Of a stretch of 64,000 nt of DNA, positions 35,495 through 44,696 are shown piece after piece. The stretch lies in the NCBI GenBank assembly GCA_964500435.1, contig CAZCNL010000006.1:97754-161753 (forward strand). Direction: 5' to 3'. Made by a program: the position numbers and the translations under genes. Within the stretch, counting starts at the first letter, position 1, and each line of letters opens with the position of its first letter. Under the pieces are notes generated by a model. That model worked only from the letters and a program-made list of their open reading frames with translations, made no database searches and had not been told where the DNA came from. This stretch comes from GWF2-33-9 sp964500435. Its GTDB lineage: Bacteria > Bacteroidota > Ignavibacteria > Kapaibacteriales > UBA2268.

Positions 35495-36511
35495 ATGCCA
35501 AATTACGATGTAAAAAATTTAACGGGAAAGCAAAAAGCAGCAATACTTTTGATGTCGATGGATGTCGAAGTAGCCTCAAAAGTATTCAAAGAACTCGATA
35601 TGAACGAAGTGGAACAAATTGCTCTCGAAATATCGAATTTAAAAGATGTGCCTGCAAATGTAGTTGAAGATGTAATCGAAGAATTTTATGAATTAATGCA
35701 AGCCTCCTCGTTAATGCTGGAGGGAGGTATTGAATATGCACAAGTATTGTTGGAAAGAACGTACGGAAGCGATAAAGCAAGAGAAATTGTTGAGAAAATC
35801 AAAGTTTTAACAACAATACGAGGATTTAACATATTAAAACAAGCTGACCCAGCACAATTAGCAAATTTTTTGTCGAAAGAACATCCACAAACTATTGCTT
35901 TGATATTATCACATTTACCGCCAGCGCAAGCAGCCGATGTTTTGCAAGAATTTCCTGATGAATTACGTTCGGATACAATTATTAGAATTGCAACAATTGG
36001 CAAGGTTTCCCCTACTCTTGTTTCTGAAATAGAACAAGTTGTTGACCAGATCGCAGAATCTACACTTTCTCAAAATCTTGCAGCAACTGGTGGCGCTCAA
36101 ATCGTTGCAAACATATTAAACAAAAGTAATAATGCTCTCGCAAAACAATTATTGGAAAGCATCGAAGAGAAAAATTACGATATGGCGGGCGAAATCAAAA
36201 GACTTATGTTCTTGTTCGAAGATATTATTCAAATTGACGACCGTGGAATTCAACGAATTCTCAGAGATGTCGACAAACGTGATTTGGCTCTTGCTCTCAA
36301 AGTTGCCGATGAAAAGATTAAGAATAAGATATTCAAGAATATGAGTGAACGTGCCGCAGCTGTTGTCAAAGAAGAACTCGAATTTATGGGTCCTGTTAAA
36401 TTGAAAGAAGTTGAACAAGCTCAAATGCGTATTGTTGATATAGTCAAGCAACTCGAATCAGACGGTGAAATTTCAATTGGAGGACGTGGTAAAGAAGACG
36501 TATTCGTTTAA
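35495..36511 (+). CDS. fliG: Flagellar motor switch protein FliG
   Basis: The 338-residue protein contains the N-terminal FliF-binding domain (LTGKQKAAILLMSMDVEVAS), the middle EHPQTIALILSHLPPAQAAD with the EHPQ motif, and the C-terminal torque domain with FEDIIQIDDRGIQRILRDVD, where charged residues face the stator. FliG transmits CheY signals to rotation direction. It follows fliF by 100 AT-rich bases without an evident promoter. Confidence 0.97.
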   Translation: MPNYDVKNLTGKQKAAILLMSMDVEVASKVFKELDMNEVEQIALEISNLKDVPANVVEDVIEEFYELMQASSLMLEGGIEYAQVLLERTYGSDKAREIVEKIKVLTTIRGFNILKQADPAQLANFLSKEHPQTIALILSHLPPAQAADVLQEFPDELRSDTIIRIATIGKVSPTLVSEIEQVVDQIAESTLSQNLAATGGAQIVANILNKSNNALAKQLLESIEEKNYDMAGEIKRLMFLFEDIIQIDDRGIQRILRDVDKRDLALALKVADEKIKNKIFKNMSERAAAVVKEELEFMGPVKLKEVEQAQMRIVDIVKQLESDGEISIGGRGKEDVFV

Positions 36512-36552
36512 TCTGTTTTTTATTTCTTTTTTTCAATTTTAATCATAATGCA

Positions 36553-37539
36553 ATGAATCAAGTTATTATAAAAGTCCCGAGAAATAAGAAAAAACTTACT
36601 ATTATTCGTTCTAAAGAAGAAATTGAAAAAGAAATTGAAAAAAGAAGCGAACTTTTAAACTCGCTTTTGGAGCTTCGTCGTAAAAAGAAAGAAGAAGAAC
36701 GTAAAGCAAAAGAAACCGTCGATGAATCGGAAAAAGTTGAAGATAAGCCTTATTTTACAGAAATATTTACAATTTCGAAATCCAATCAACCTACACAAAT
36801 AGAGTTTTTTTCGCCAGTCGAGCCACAAATCGATTGGGAAATGCTCGAACAAGAAATTCAATCTGCTTATGATCGTGGTTTTCGAGAAGGTAATGAGGTT
36901 GCAAAAACATTAGCAGAAAGAGAATTAGAAAAATTAAGAAAGATGAATAGAATCATTGATTCTATGGTCGATTCATTCAAAACTGAATATTTGAAGCAAA
37001 TTAATGAGTTGAAAACTTCTGTTGTAAACCTTGCTCTTGTTATTTCTGAACAAATTATTAAATATGAAGTTGAAAAAAATGATAATTTCTTAATTTCTCA
37101 AACTAATAAAATTTTGTCTGAACTCGACAAAGAATTGATTTTTAAAATCTATATCAATCCAAAAGATATCGAAGTTTTTCAAACTTCCAAAAGCAATTTG
37201 CTCAATCCATCAATAATAGAAAACACTAAATTAATTCCTGACGAAAGTGTAGAATCAGGTTTTTGCAAACTTGAAACGTCAATTGGTGAATTTGACGGCA
37301 GATTGAGAACTCAATTAGAGCTTATTCGTAAAAATATGCTCGAAGAAATTTCAAACATAACCATTGAAGAGGAAATTCAAGAAATTACCGAAAGCAATAA
37401 AGTGGAATTCGAAAGCGAAGATCACTCAACACAATATACTGATTCAAATAATTCCACAGAAGGAAAGTCCAACGAAGATCTATTTAACAGAGAATATTAC
37501 GAAAATCCACCTGATGCAAACCAAAATGTAGATGAATGA
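36553..37539 (+). CDS. fliH: Flagellar assembly protein FliH
   Basis: The 328-residue protein is longer than typical FliH. It has a charged N-terminus (KKKLTIIRSKEEIEKEIEKR), a GFREG motif (SAYDRGFREGNEVAKTLAER) that precedes a coiled coil, and the conserved FliH/V-ATPase E-like domain (VNLALVISEQIIKYEVEKND, VESGFCKLETSIGEFDGR). The acidic, Ser/Asn-rich tail of about 50 residues is extra. FliH links the ATPase FliI to the export gate and C ring. It overlaps fliI by 8 bases. Confidence 0.9.
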   Translation: MNQVIIKVPRNKKKLTIIRSKEEIEKEIEKRSELLNSLLELRRKKKEEERKAKETVDESEKVEDKPYFTEIFTISKSNQPTQIEFFSPVEPQIDWEMLEQEIQSAYDRGFREGNEVAKTLAERELEKLRKMNRIIDSMVDSFKTEYLKQINELKTSVVNLALVISEQIIKYEVEKNDNFLISQTNKILSELDKELIFKIYINPKDIEVFQTSKSNLLNPSIIENTKLIPDESVESGFCKLETSIGEFDGRLRTQLELIRKNMLEEISNITIEEEIQEITESNKVEFESEDHSTQYTDSNNSTEGKSNEDLFNREYYENPPDANQNVDE

Positions 37540-38869
37540 GATGCTCACTAAATCATTGATAAATAGATTAGAGCATAGAATTGCTACAACAAAACCACTT
37601 CGTAGAAGCGGTCATATTACGCAAGTAATTGGATTAGTCATAGAAAGTGAAGGTCCAAAGGCTTCGATTGGTGAAGTTTGCAATATTTTGGACAATAACG
37701 GAAATGTTATATGCCAATCTGAAATAGTTGGTTTTAAAAATGAAAATAAGATTCTATCAATGGTTTTGGGTGAATTAAATGAAATATCACCTGGAATGGA
37801 AATCGAAGCAACCGGGAAAACGTTACAAATTGGTGTTGGCGAAGGGCTGCTTGGTAGAATCATTGACGGAATTGGCAACCCAATAGATGGTGGAAACAAG
37901 TTGCAAACAAAGGAACTCAGAACAATTTATGCCACACCTCCAAATCCATTAACAAGAAAAAGAATAACAGAACCAATTTCAACGGGTATACGAGCAATTG
38001 ACGGAGTTTTGACCTTAGGAAAAGGGCAAAGAATTGGAATTTTTGCAGGCTCTGGTGTTGGTAAATCTACATTGCTTGGAATGATTGCAAGAAATACTTC
38101 CGCAGATGTCAATGTAATTTGTCTTGTTGGAGAACGTGGTCGTGAGGTTCGAGAATTTATTGAGCGTGATTTAGGCGAAGAAGGTTTACGCCGTTCCGTT
38201 GTTGTGATTTCAACAAGCGACACTGCACCTCTTGTCAGAGTCAAAGCACCATTAATAGCCACTACAATTGCAGAGTATTTTCGAGATTTAGGTTTAGACG
38301 TGATGTTAATGCTAGATTCGGCAACACGCTTGGCAATGGCGCAAAGAGAAGTTGGGCTAACTATTGGCGAGCCACCAACTTCAAAAGGTTATACACCATC
38401 AGTATTTAGCTTTTTGCAAAAGACAATGGAAAGAGCAGGCACTTCCGATGTAGGCTCAATTACCGGACTTTATACTGTGCTTGTTGAAGGCGATGATATG
38501 AATGAACCCATTGCTGATGCGGCAAGAGGTATCCTTGATGGGCATATTGTACTATCTCGCAAATTAGCTTCTCTTGGTCACTATCCGGCAATTGACTTAT
38601 TAGAAAGCGTTTCTCGAGTAAGGAACGACATTATTTCCGCAGAACATAAAACCGCAGCTAATCATATATTGGAATTACTTGCAAGTTATAGAATTAGTGA
38701 AGATTTAATAAGTGTTGGAGCTTACCGCAAAGGTTCGAATCCAATGACGGATAGAGCAATAGCTTTGTTACCATCTATTAATAATTTCTTAAAACAAGAT
38801 ATTTATGAAAATGCAAATATGTCAGAAACAATTGCTAATTTAATAAATATTTCAAAACAAAATATGTGA
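37532..38869 (+). CDS. fliI: Flagellum-specific export ATPase FliI
   Basis: The 445-residue ATPase energises type III flagellar export. It carries Walker A (IFAGSGVGKSTLLGMIARNT, near residue 172), the VGERGREVREFIERDLG segment specific to FliI/secretion ATPases, Walker B in VMLMLDSATRLAMAQRE and GSITGLYTVLVEGDDMNEPI. Start by ATG at 37532 overlaps the fliH stop; an ATG at 37541 is an alternative. Fits with FliH and FliJ neighbours. Confidence 0.97.
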   Translation: MNEMLTKSLINRLEHRIATTKPLRRSGHITQVIGLVIESEGPKASIGEVCNILDNNGNVICQSEIVGFKNENKILSMVLGELNEISPGMEIEATGKTLQIGVGEGLLGRIIDGIGNPIDGGNKLQTKELRTIYATPPNPLTRKRITEPISTGIRAIDGVLTLGKGQRIGIFAGSGVGKSTLLGMIARNTSADVNVICLVGERGREVREFIERDLGEEGLRRSVVVISTSDTAPLVRVKAPLIATTIAEYFRDLGLDVMLMLDSATRLAMAQREVGLTIGEPPTSKGYTPSVFSFLQKTMERAGTSDVGSITGLYTVLVEGDDMNEPIADAARGILDGHIVLSRKLASLGHYPAIDLLESVSRVRNDIISAEHKTAANHILELLASYRISEDLISVGAYRKGSNPMTDRAIALLPSINNFLKQDIYENANMSETIANLINISKQNM

Positions 38870-38876
38870 TTTTTTA

Positions 38877-39314
38877 ATGGCAAAAAAATTCTCATTTAGA
38901 TTAGAACCTGTTTTAAAAATTAGAGAGCAAAATAAAAAAATTGCTCAAGCTGAGCTTATGATTGCCATTAATGAAAGAATTGAAACTGAACTGTACATTC
39001 AAAAACAAAAAGAATATATTGCAAAACTTAATACAATTCAAAAAGAAGATTTAAAAATTGATGAATTACGTAATTTATATTATCACAAATTATATTTAAA
39101 GGCAGACATTCAAAAATTTGAAGAACGAAAAGAAATTTTAACTGAAAAAGAGAAAGTTAAACAGAGACATTACAATTCTGCTTTGCAAGAGGAAAAAATA
39201 ATGTTAAAATTAAAAGAAAAACAAAAAATAATTCATAAAGAAATTGCCGAAAAAGAAGAACAAAAGAACTTAGACGAAATTGGGTTACGTATTTCCAACA
39301 AATTATCTGACTAA
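38877..39314 (+). CDS. fliJ: Flagellar export protein FliJ
   Basis: The 145-residue protein begins FSFRLEPVLKIREQNKKIAQ, the standard FliJ opening, and is almost entirely charged coiled coil (AQAELMIAINERIETELYIQ, KIIHKEIAEKEEQKN). FliJ is the stalk-like chaperone in the FliHI ATPase ring. It is 7 bases after fliI. Identification depends mostly on position and the N-terminus. Confidence 0.88.
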   Translation: MAKKFSFRLEPVLKIREQNKKIAQAELMIAINERIETELYIQKQKEYIAKLNTIQKEDLKIDELRNLYYHKLYLKADIQKFEERKEILTEKEKVKQRHYNSALQEEKIMLKLKEKQKIIHKEIAEKEEQKNLDEIGLRISNKLSD

Positions 39315-39367
39315 AATAAAATATAAAATAAACGATAATAAAATAACAAAGATACAAGAAATTAAAA

Positions 39368-40102
39368 ATGAATTATAAGTCCGTAACTATATTTTTCTTA
39401 ATTTTAGTAGGGTTCATATCTGCTTTATTAATAGCATTTATGTTGATTTATTCGATGGATTCTGAATTATTAGGATTTGCCCCAAACAAAAATGATAAAA
39501 AAATGAAAGAAAAAATAGCTCGAGAAAAGGCATCGTTAGGGACTTTCAATAAATACATTATAACCAAAGAACAGTTCGAAAATTTAATGAAGCAAATTGA
39601 AGACAAAAATAAAGAGATATATCAAAAAAGTGCAGAATGGAACAAAAGCACTTCTAAAATTGACTCGTTGTACAATATTATACGACAAAAAGATACATTT
39701 TTAGCCAAAAGACAAGAGCTTGTTGATAGTTTATCTCAATTTAAAAAAGCTTTGGAAACAGCACATAAAGACAATTCCTCTTTGAAAGATACAATTGACA
39801 ACTACGTGAAAAAGCTCGAAAAAGCACAAAAAGAAATACAATTACGAGACGAGCGTTTAGCTCAACAAGAAAAGTATTTCAATCGAAAAGTAGATTCATT
39901 GGAAATGCTCAATTTCAAACAATTTGCAAGTATTTACAAGAATGCTCAACCCGCAGAAGTAGCCAAAATATTGTCGCAAATAGATGAAAAAGATGCCGCT
40001 ACAATATTAAAATTAATGCCTAAAAAACAAGCTGGCAAGATTATTGATGCTCTTGCACCAGGAAAAGCAGCGTTGATTTTGCTGCTTGGAGCTGGACAAT
40101 AA
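39368..40102 (+). CDS. MotE-like flagellar protein (MgtE-N domain, coiled coil)
   Basis: The 244-residue protein has one N-terminal membrane helix (residues about 7-29), a long coiled coil (about 60-180), and a C-terminal MgtE intracellular N-like domain: FASIYKNAQPAEVAKILSQI, then DEKDAATILKLMPKKQAGKI and IDALAP. This is the layout of MotE / YlxF proteins that sit between fliJ and fliK in many flagellar operons and act as a chaperone or periplasmic partner of motor components. Here it occupies exactly that place. Confidence 0.82.
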   Translation: MNYKSVTIFFLILVGFISALLIAFMLIYSMDSELLGFAPNKNDKKMKEKIAREKASLGTFNKYIITKEQFENLMKQIEDKNKEIYQKSAEWNKSTSKIDSLYNIIRQKDTFLAKRQELVDSLSQFKKALETAHKDNSSLKDTIDNYVKKLEKAQKEIQLRDERLAQQEKYFNRKVDSLEMLNFKQFASIYKNAQPAEVAKILSQIDEKDAATILKLMPKKQAGKIIDALAPGKAALILLLGAGQ

Positions 40103-40118
40103 ATGCAAGGATGCACAA

Positions 40119-41585
40119 ATGAAAATCAGTTCAATTAAAATTAATGGACAAAATCCATTAAATAAATCGTCTAATCCTCCTCTTAACAAAGGAAACGAGG
40201 AAATTGCCAATCCACAGTTTTTGGATTTCTTGCTGGAACTTTTTGCTTTTGGTAAAGCTAATCCTGCTTTTTTAAGCCCAACTATTACTCAAAATAATAA
40301 CAATTCAACAATTTCGAACGACGCATCGAATGCAAGTAGCGAAATAACACCAAATTTTGTGAATGAAGAAAACCAAAATGTTCAAAAATCAACAAAACTC
40401 GAAGATTACTTAAAAACAATATTTCCCGATACAATTTTAAATAATTATTCAGATTTTGAATTAACAAATTTAGTAAAAGCAAGTAAATTAACTGATGATA
40501 ATTTTGTAAATGTCAAAAGTATTTTAACCGAGCTTGTCAATAAAGACCAAACTTTGCAACTTAGTAATTTAATAAATTTAAATTCTGGTTTTACTTCGGA
40601 CGTCAAAGAAAAGCTGGAATCGTATTTGCCAAAAGAAATATTGAAATTTTTCGAAAAAGATTTGAATAGTAATAATTACAACATTCAAAAAGAACTGTAT
40701 CAAATTGCATTACTTTTTGAAAAGAAAGCAGAAATGAAAATCGAAAAAATTTCGACCACCCAGACAAATGTCGAAACACTTGCGAATTTTTTAACAAAAG
40801 AACAAAATGTAATTGAACAAAAATTTTCAGATATTCTTGAATCCCAAAGTAAACCCGTTGAAAAAACAAATATCAGCATAGAATCAGCGGAACAACTTCC
40901 ACGAACAAATATTATGAAAGATGTTATGTCTAACATAACTAAAGTAAGTAAAGAAGATGAAGCAGTAAATAATAATGCATCCTCATTTTCCCATAAAAGT
41001 AGTGAAATTAATGAAGTTAATACAAATAAACGAAGCAACGAACAAATTAAAAATCAAAAAGAATATACAAATTTTACTAATAACCAAAGTTTACAACTGC
41101 CTAACTTTTTCAAAACAGGTGATGCGCCGAAATTTTCATTTTTCCCAAATGTAAAAATGGAAGATGTTCCAAATGTAATTAATAAAATGCTTGTAATGAA
41201 TACCCAAAATGGTGGTTCGAAGGCAAGTATCTCGCTGCAACCTAATAATCTTGGTATGATATTTGTAAATTTAGAAATTAAGAAAGATTTTGTAAATATA
41301 ACGTTAAGAGCTGAAAAGATCGAAACACTTGAAAAGATACAAGGAACTGCACAAAGTTTAAAGGAAGCACTTGTATCACAAGGTTTTAAAAATGAGAATA
41401 TTAACCTGAAGTTTGAATATAATCAAACAACTGAGCAAAAATATTCACTGAACGATCAAGGGAATTTCAATAAGAAGCAAAATAATCAGAATTTTACAAG
41501 GGAATATTCGAAATTTTTAGGTAAAATGGATGAGTTTGCAAAATCAATAGAAATGGAAAACAACACTGCAGGAGTTGTAAAATGA
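40119..41585 (+). CDS. fliK: Flagellar hook-length control protein FliK
   Basis: The start is set at ATG 40119 (MKISSIKINGQNPLNKSSNP) with AAGGA 7 bases before it. The N-terminal 370 residues are Asn/Ser/Lys-rich and poorly conserved, as usual for the ruler part. The C-terminal domain (KASISLQPNNLGMIFVNLEI, then LRAEKIETLEKIQGTAQSLK and EALVSQGFKNENINLKFEY) is Flg_hook / FliK-C, which switches export specificity. It overlaps flgD by 4 bases (ATGA). Confidence 0.9.
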   Translation: MKISSIKINGQNPLNKSSNPPLNKGNEEIANPQFLDFLLELFAFGKANPAFLSPTITQNNNNSTISNDASNASSEITPNFVNEENQNVQKSTKLEDYLKTIFPDTILNNYSDFELTNLVKASKLTDDNFVNVKSILTELVNKDQTLQLSNLINLNSGFTSDVKEKLESYLPKEILKFFEKDLNSNNYNIQKELYQIALLFEKKAEMKIEKISTTQTNVETLANFLTKEQNVIEQKFSDILESQSKPVEKTNISIESAEQLPRTNIMKDVMSNITKVSKEDEAVNNNASSFSHKSSEINEVNTNKRSNEQIKNQKEYTNFTNNQSLQLPNFFKTGDAPKFSFFPNVKMEDVPNVINKMLVMNTQNGGSKASISLQPNNLGMIFVNLEIKKDFVNITLRAEKIETLEKIQGTAQSLKEALVSQGFKNENINLKFEYNQTTEQKYSLNDQGNFNKKQNNQNFTREYSKFLGKMDEFAKSIEMENNTAGVVK

Positions 41586-42271
41586 TACAGGATGTAAATT
41601 CTATGAGCAACCAAACAGACACCAGCTATACAAGCAAGGCAGTCGGGAGTTCTCAAATGGGAAAGGATGAGTTTTTAAAATTGCTGACTTACCAACTTAA
41701 AGCACAAAACCCATTGAAGCCTTATGATAGTCAGGAATTTGCATCACAATTAGCTCAATTTTCTCAATTAGAACAACTAACGAGCATTCACAGCTTGTTG
41801 GAGGAACAATCAAAATCCAATAATCAATTTTCTCAAAGCATAAGTAACACAGCAATTCCAGGAATGCTTGGAAAATATGCTCGAGTTTCTTCAGACGAAA
41901 TCAATTATAATGGAACTGATAACGCTAAACTTGGATTTGTTGTTCCTTACGAAGTACAAAGCGGAGAAGTTCGAATTTATGACGACAATGGTAATCTCGT
42001 ACGTACAATGAATATCGATAACACAAACTTGAAAAAAGGTAATCACACTATTGAATGGAACGGTGAAAATTCGCAAGGTGATAGTTTGCCGAGTGGAAAT
42101 TACAAATTTGATGTAGTTTTAACTAGTAATAATGGCACGTCCACAAGTGCGGAACTTTACACTTACGGCAAAATATCGTCCGTTAAATTTAAAAATGACG
42201 GGACTTATTTAGTTGTTAATAATACTGAAGTTCCATTTGATAGAATTATTGAAATTACAAGCGAGAATTAG
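41582..42271 (+). CDS. flgD: Flagellar hook assembly (capping) protein FlgD
   Basis: The 229-residue protein has the FlgD start (MGKDEFLKLLTYQLKAQNPL, KPYDSQEFASQLAQFSQLEQ) and the hook-capping domain with a FlgD Ig-like fold (SGEVRIYDDNGNLVRTMNID, then HTIEWNGENSQGDSLPSGNY). The ATG overlaps the fliK stop. FlgD caps the growing hook. Confidence 0.96.
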   Translation: MIQDVNSMSNQTDTSYTSKAVGSSQMGKDEFLKLLTYQLKAQNPLKPYDSQEFASQLAQFSQLEQLTSIHSLLEEQSKSNNQFSQSISNTAIPGMLGKYARVSSDEINYNGTDNAKLGFVVPYEVQSGEVRIYDDNGNLVRTMNIDNTNLKKGNHTIEWNGENSQGDSLPSGNYKFDVVLTSNNGTSTSAELYTYGKISSVKFKNDGTYLVVNNTEVPFDRIIEITSEN

Positions 42272-42279
42272 GAGGGAAA

Positions 42280-42666
42280 ATGCCTGAAATCAATGGTGTT
42301 AACGTACCTTTTATTCCAATTGGAGGAACAAAGGATTTAAAGCAAAATCCGGCGAGAATCTCAAATAAAACTAACCCGGTTGATTTCAACTCAATTTTTA
42401 CTCAAGAATTAAATAAGCTAAAGTTTTCGAACCATGCCCAAACAAGAATGGTTAGTAGAGAAATTTCTTTAGATAAAAACGAGTTAAATCGCTTGGAAAG
42501 TGCAATAAATAAAGTAGATTCAAAAAATGGACGAGAATCTCTTGTAATGTTGGATGATAAAGCGTTTATTGTGAATATACCTAACCGAACAGTAGTAACA
42601 TTATTTACAAAAGAACAGTTACAAGAAGATGTAGTAACAAATATTGATTCTGCTGTTTTTGCATAA
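42280..42666 (+). CDS. Flagellar operon protein (TIGR02530 / YlxG-type)
   Basis: The 128-residue protein contains the hallmark of the TIGR02530 flagellar operon family: FNSIFTQELNKLKFSNHAQT, then RMVSREISLDKNELNRLESA and SLVMLDDKAFIVNIPNRTVV followed by TLF. These proteins lie between flgD and flgE in Gram-positive and other operons. The exact role is not settled; a hook-assembly function is likely. GGAGGG precedes the ATG. Confidence 0.88.
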   Translation: MPEINGVNVPFIPIGGTKDLKQNPARISNKTNPVDFNSIFTQELNKLKFSNHAQTRMVSREISLDKNELNRLESAINKVDSKNGRESLVMLDDKAFIVNIPNRTVVTLFTKEQLQEDVVTNIDSAVFA

Positions 42667-42782
42667 CAATATGATTACAAACGGGTTGGACTCAAAGCAA
42701 GATTAGTTTTGGGGGACCCTTCAAGATTTCGAACGACTGAGAAATCTAAAACAGGATGAAATTATAATCAAGGAGGATTAAA

Positions 42783-44105
42783 ATGGGACTTAGCAGATCC
42801 CTATCAATAGGAACAAGCTCATTGAGAGCAAATCAGCAAAAATTCGACGTAATTTCTAATAATCTTGCAAACACTAATACTGTCGGATTTAAATCTACTC
42901 GTGCTAATTTCGAAGACCAATTAAGCCAAGTTTACACACGTGGGCACTCCCCTAATCAAAGTGGTGGTATTGGAACCGGTGGAATTAATCCAATGCAATA
43001 CGGTTTAGGTGTTAAAGTTGGCAGTATCCAACAAAATATGCAGCAAGGCGTAATCGAAACTACAGATAGACCATTAGATTTAGCTTTGCAAGGTGATGGA
43101 TTTTTTATTTATCAAGATAATGGTATTTCCAAATATTCTCGAGCAGGAGCTATAAGTCGTGATAAAGATGGCTATTTTGTTGATAATAATACTGGAGCAT
43201 TCTTGCAAGGCTATAATGTGCAAGTCGATGCAAATGGCAAAATAGTTAAAGATTCAACTGGGGCTAATTTATTAACAGGCAAGATGAGTGATATACAAAT
43301 TACCAATGATGTTATTTCTCAACCTAAACAATCACAAAATATTACATTAAATGGGAATTTAAATTCGAGTATGACAACTGGAGATACTCGCCGTACAAGT
43401 ATTAATATCTTTGATAATATCGGCGGTGTTCATACTTTAGAGTTTATTTTCACAAAGTCCGCAAATCCGAATGAGTTTACTTTAAGTGGTTCATTAGATG
43501 GTACTGCTTTAACTTTACCCACGACAACTGTCACTTTCAATGCTGATGGCACATTAAAAAGTCCTATGTCAATCAATATCTTAGCATCGAATTTGAATAC
43601 ATTATTAGGCACTCAAGTTTTTGATGCAACCACTCCAAAAAATTTGACAATTCAGCTTGCTCCCGCAAATCAATTGACCTCAGGCTTAACGCAATACTCG
43701 ATGCCCAGTACTGCTTCGTTTGGAACCCAAGACGGCTACAAAATGGGCAATTTACAGGATTTGACAGTTGATAAAGAAGGAAAAATTTGGGGTGCATTTA
43801 CAAATGGTAAATCTGAAATTTTAGGACAAGTAATAATAGCAAAATTTCCTAACCAAGAGGCATTAGTCCGGGTTGGTGATAATATGTTTGTTCCTGCCCC
43901 TAATAGTGGTGAAGCAATTGTCGGAACTGCCGGTGAAATTTTCAAAGCAACAAATATTATTTCAAATTCCTTAGAGCAATCAAATGTTGATATTGCTACA
44001 CAATTTACAGAAATGATATCTACTCAGCGAGCTTTTGAGGCAGCTTCACGAACAATTACTGTTTCAGATACACTTTTGCAAGAAATTAATAGCTTGAAAC
44101 GATAA
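42783..44105 (+). CDS. flgE: Flagellar hook protein FlgE
   Basis: The 440-residue protein has the rod/hook N-terminus (GTSSLRANQQKFDVISNNLA, then NTNTVGFKS), the FlgE middle repeats (GDGFFIYQDNGISKYSRAGA) and the C-terminal helix VDIATQFTEMISTQRAFEAA then SRTITVSDTLLQEINSLKR. FlgE builds the universal joint. GGAGGA precedes the ATG. It is the last gene of the operon and is followed by a terminator. The 116-base gap before it can form a small AGATTTC/GAAATCT hairpin. Confidence 0.96.
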   Translation: MGLSRSLSIGTSSLRANQQKFDVISNNLANTNTVGFKSTRANFEDQLSQVYTRGHSPNQSGGIGTGGINPMQYGLGVKVGSIQQNMQQGVIETTDRPLDLALQGDGFFIYQDNGISKYSRAGAISRDKDGYFVDNNTGAFLQGYNVQVDANGKIVKDSTGANLLTGKMSDIQITNDVISQPKQSQNITLNGNLNSSMTTGDTRRTSINIFDNIGGVHTLEFIFTKSANPNEFTLSGSLDGTALTLPTTTVTFNADGTLKSPMSINILASNLNTLLGTQVFDATTPKNLTIQLAPANQLTSGLTQYSMPSTASFGTQDGYKMGNLQDLTVDKEGKIWGAFTNGKSEILGQVIIAKFPNQEALVRVGDNMFVPAPNSGEAIVGTAGEIFKATNIISNSLEQSNVDIATQFTEMISTQRAFEAASRTITVSDTLLQEINSLKR

Positions 44106-44156
44106 AATTAGTATATTTCCATAATATGCAATTTTATCAATTACGATATAAAACGC

Positions 44157-44188
44157 AAATGGCTGTCAAATTAGGCAGCCATTTTCAT
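44157..44188 (+). terminator. Terminator after flgE
   Basis: AAATGGCTGTC-AAATTA-GGCAGCCATTT, then a short T-rich tail. Same stem family as at 13901 and 29352. Confidence 0.8.
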
Positions 44189-44212
44189 ATACGCTAATAA
44201 AAATTTTTAGTA

Positions 44213-44247
44213 ATAATAAAAAATGGTTGCCTTTATGGGGCAACCAT
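44213..44247 (-). terminator. Terminator of the metal-handling operon
   Basis: On the minus strand ATGGTTGCC / GGCAACCAT hairpin followed by a T-run, 34 bases after the HMA-protein stop. It stands next to the flgE terminator, so the convergent operons each have their own. Confidence 0.8.
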
Positions 44248-44280
44248 CGAAAATTCAACTCAAATAATCTTTATTAATAA

Positions 44281-44631
44281 TTAATATTTACCATCTTTGC
44301 AGCAAGGTGGTAGTTTTTTGTAAGCTCTTACATCTCGTTTTACATTATCTGCGTCGTATCCGATATCACTTAATTTTTTACGTATATCATCTAAAGTAAG
44401 CTTTGTTTTATCAAATTTTACAGTTAACACCTTTGAATTTACGTCAAGTGAAGATTCGAGTATACCATCTATTTTTTTCAAATTGCTTTCGATTCTGTCT
44501 TTACACATTGTGCAAACTGCAGATGTAGTTATTTTTTCTGTTACTTCGTTTTTGTTTTTTGCAAAGCTATTTGAAAATAGCAATATATTGGCAAACAAAA
44601 CGAGAATCACAAATCCAAAATATTTTTTCAT
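44281..44631 (-). CDS. Exported heavy-metal-associated (HMA) domain protein
   Basis: The 116-residue protein has a signal peptide (MKKYFGFVILVLFANILLFS, cut near SFA), then an HMA domain with TSAVCTMCKDRIESNLKKID (CxxC at about 36-39) and SSLDVNSKVLTVKFDKTKLT. The C-terminus adds a second Cys pair (LPPCCKDGKY). It is probably a periplasmic copper-binding chaperone. It is third in an operon with a TonB receptor and a HYC_CC_PP-like protein, 65 bases after the receptor. Confidence 0.85.
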   Translation of the reverse strand: MKKYFGFVILVLFANILLFSNSFAKNKNEVTEKITTSAVCTMCKDRIESNLKKIDGILESSLDVNSKVLTVKFDKTKLTLDDIRKKLSDIGYDADNVKRDVRAYKKLPPCCKDGKY

Positions 44632-44696
44632 TTTTTATCCCTTTGTTTTAATTTATAAACGTATTAATATTAATAAATATTTTAGGTAATCAAAAA

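Noticed and set aside
42667..42782. Additional sigma-54 promoter before flgE (TTGGACTCAAAGCAAGA)
   Set aside because: The -24 lacks C-A and the -12 spacing is off by one; only an RBS and a small hairpin are supported.
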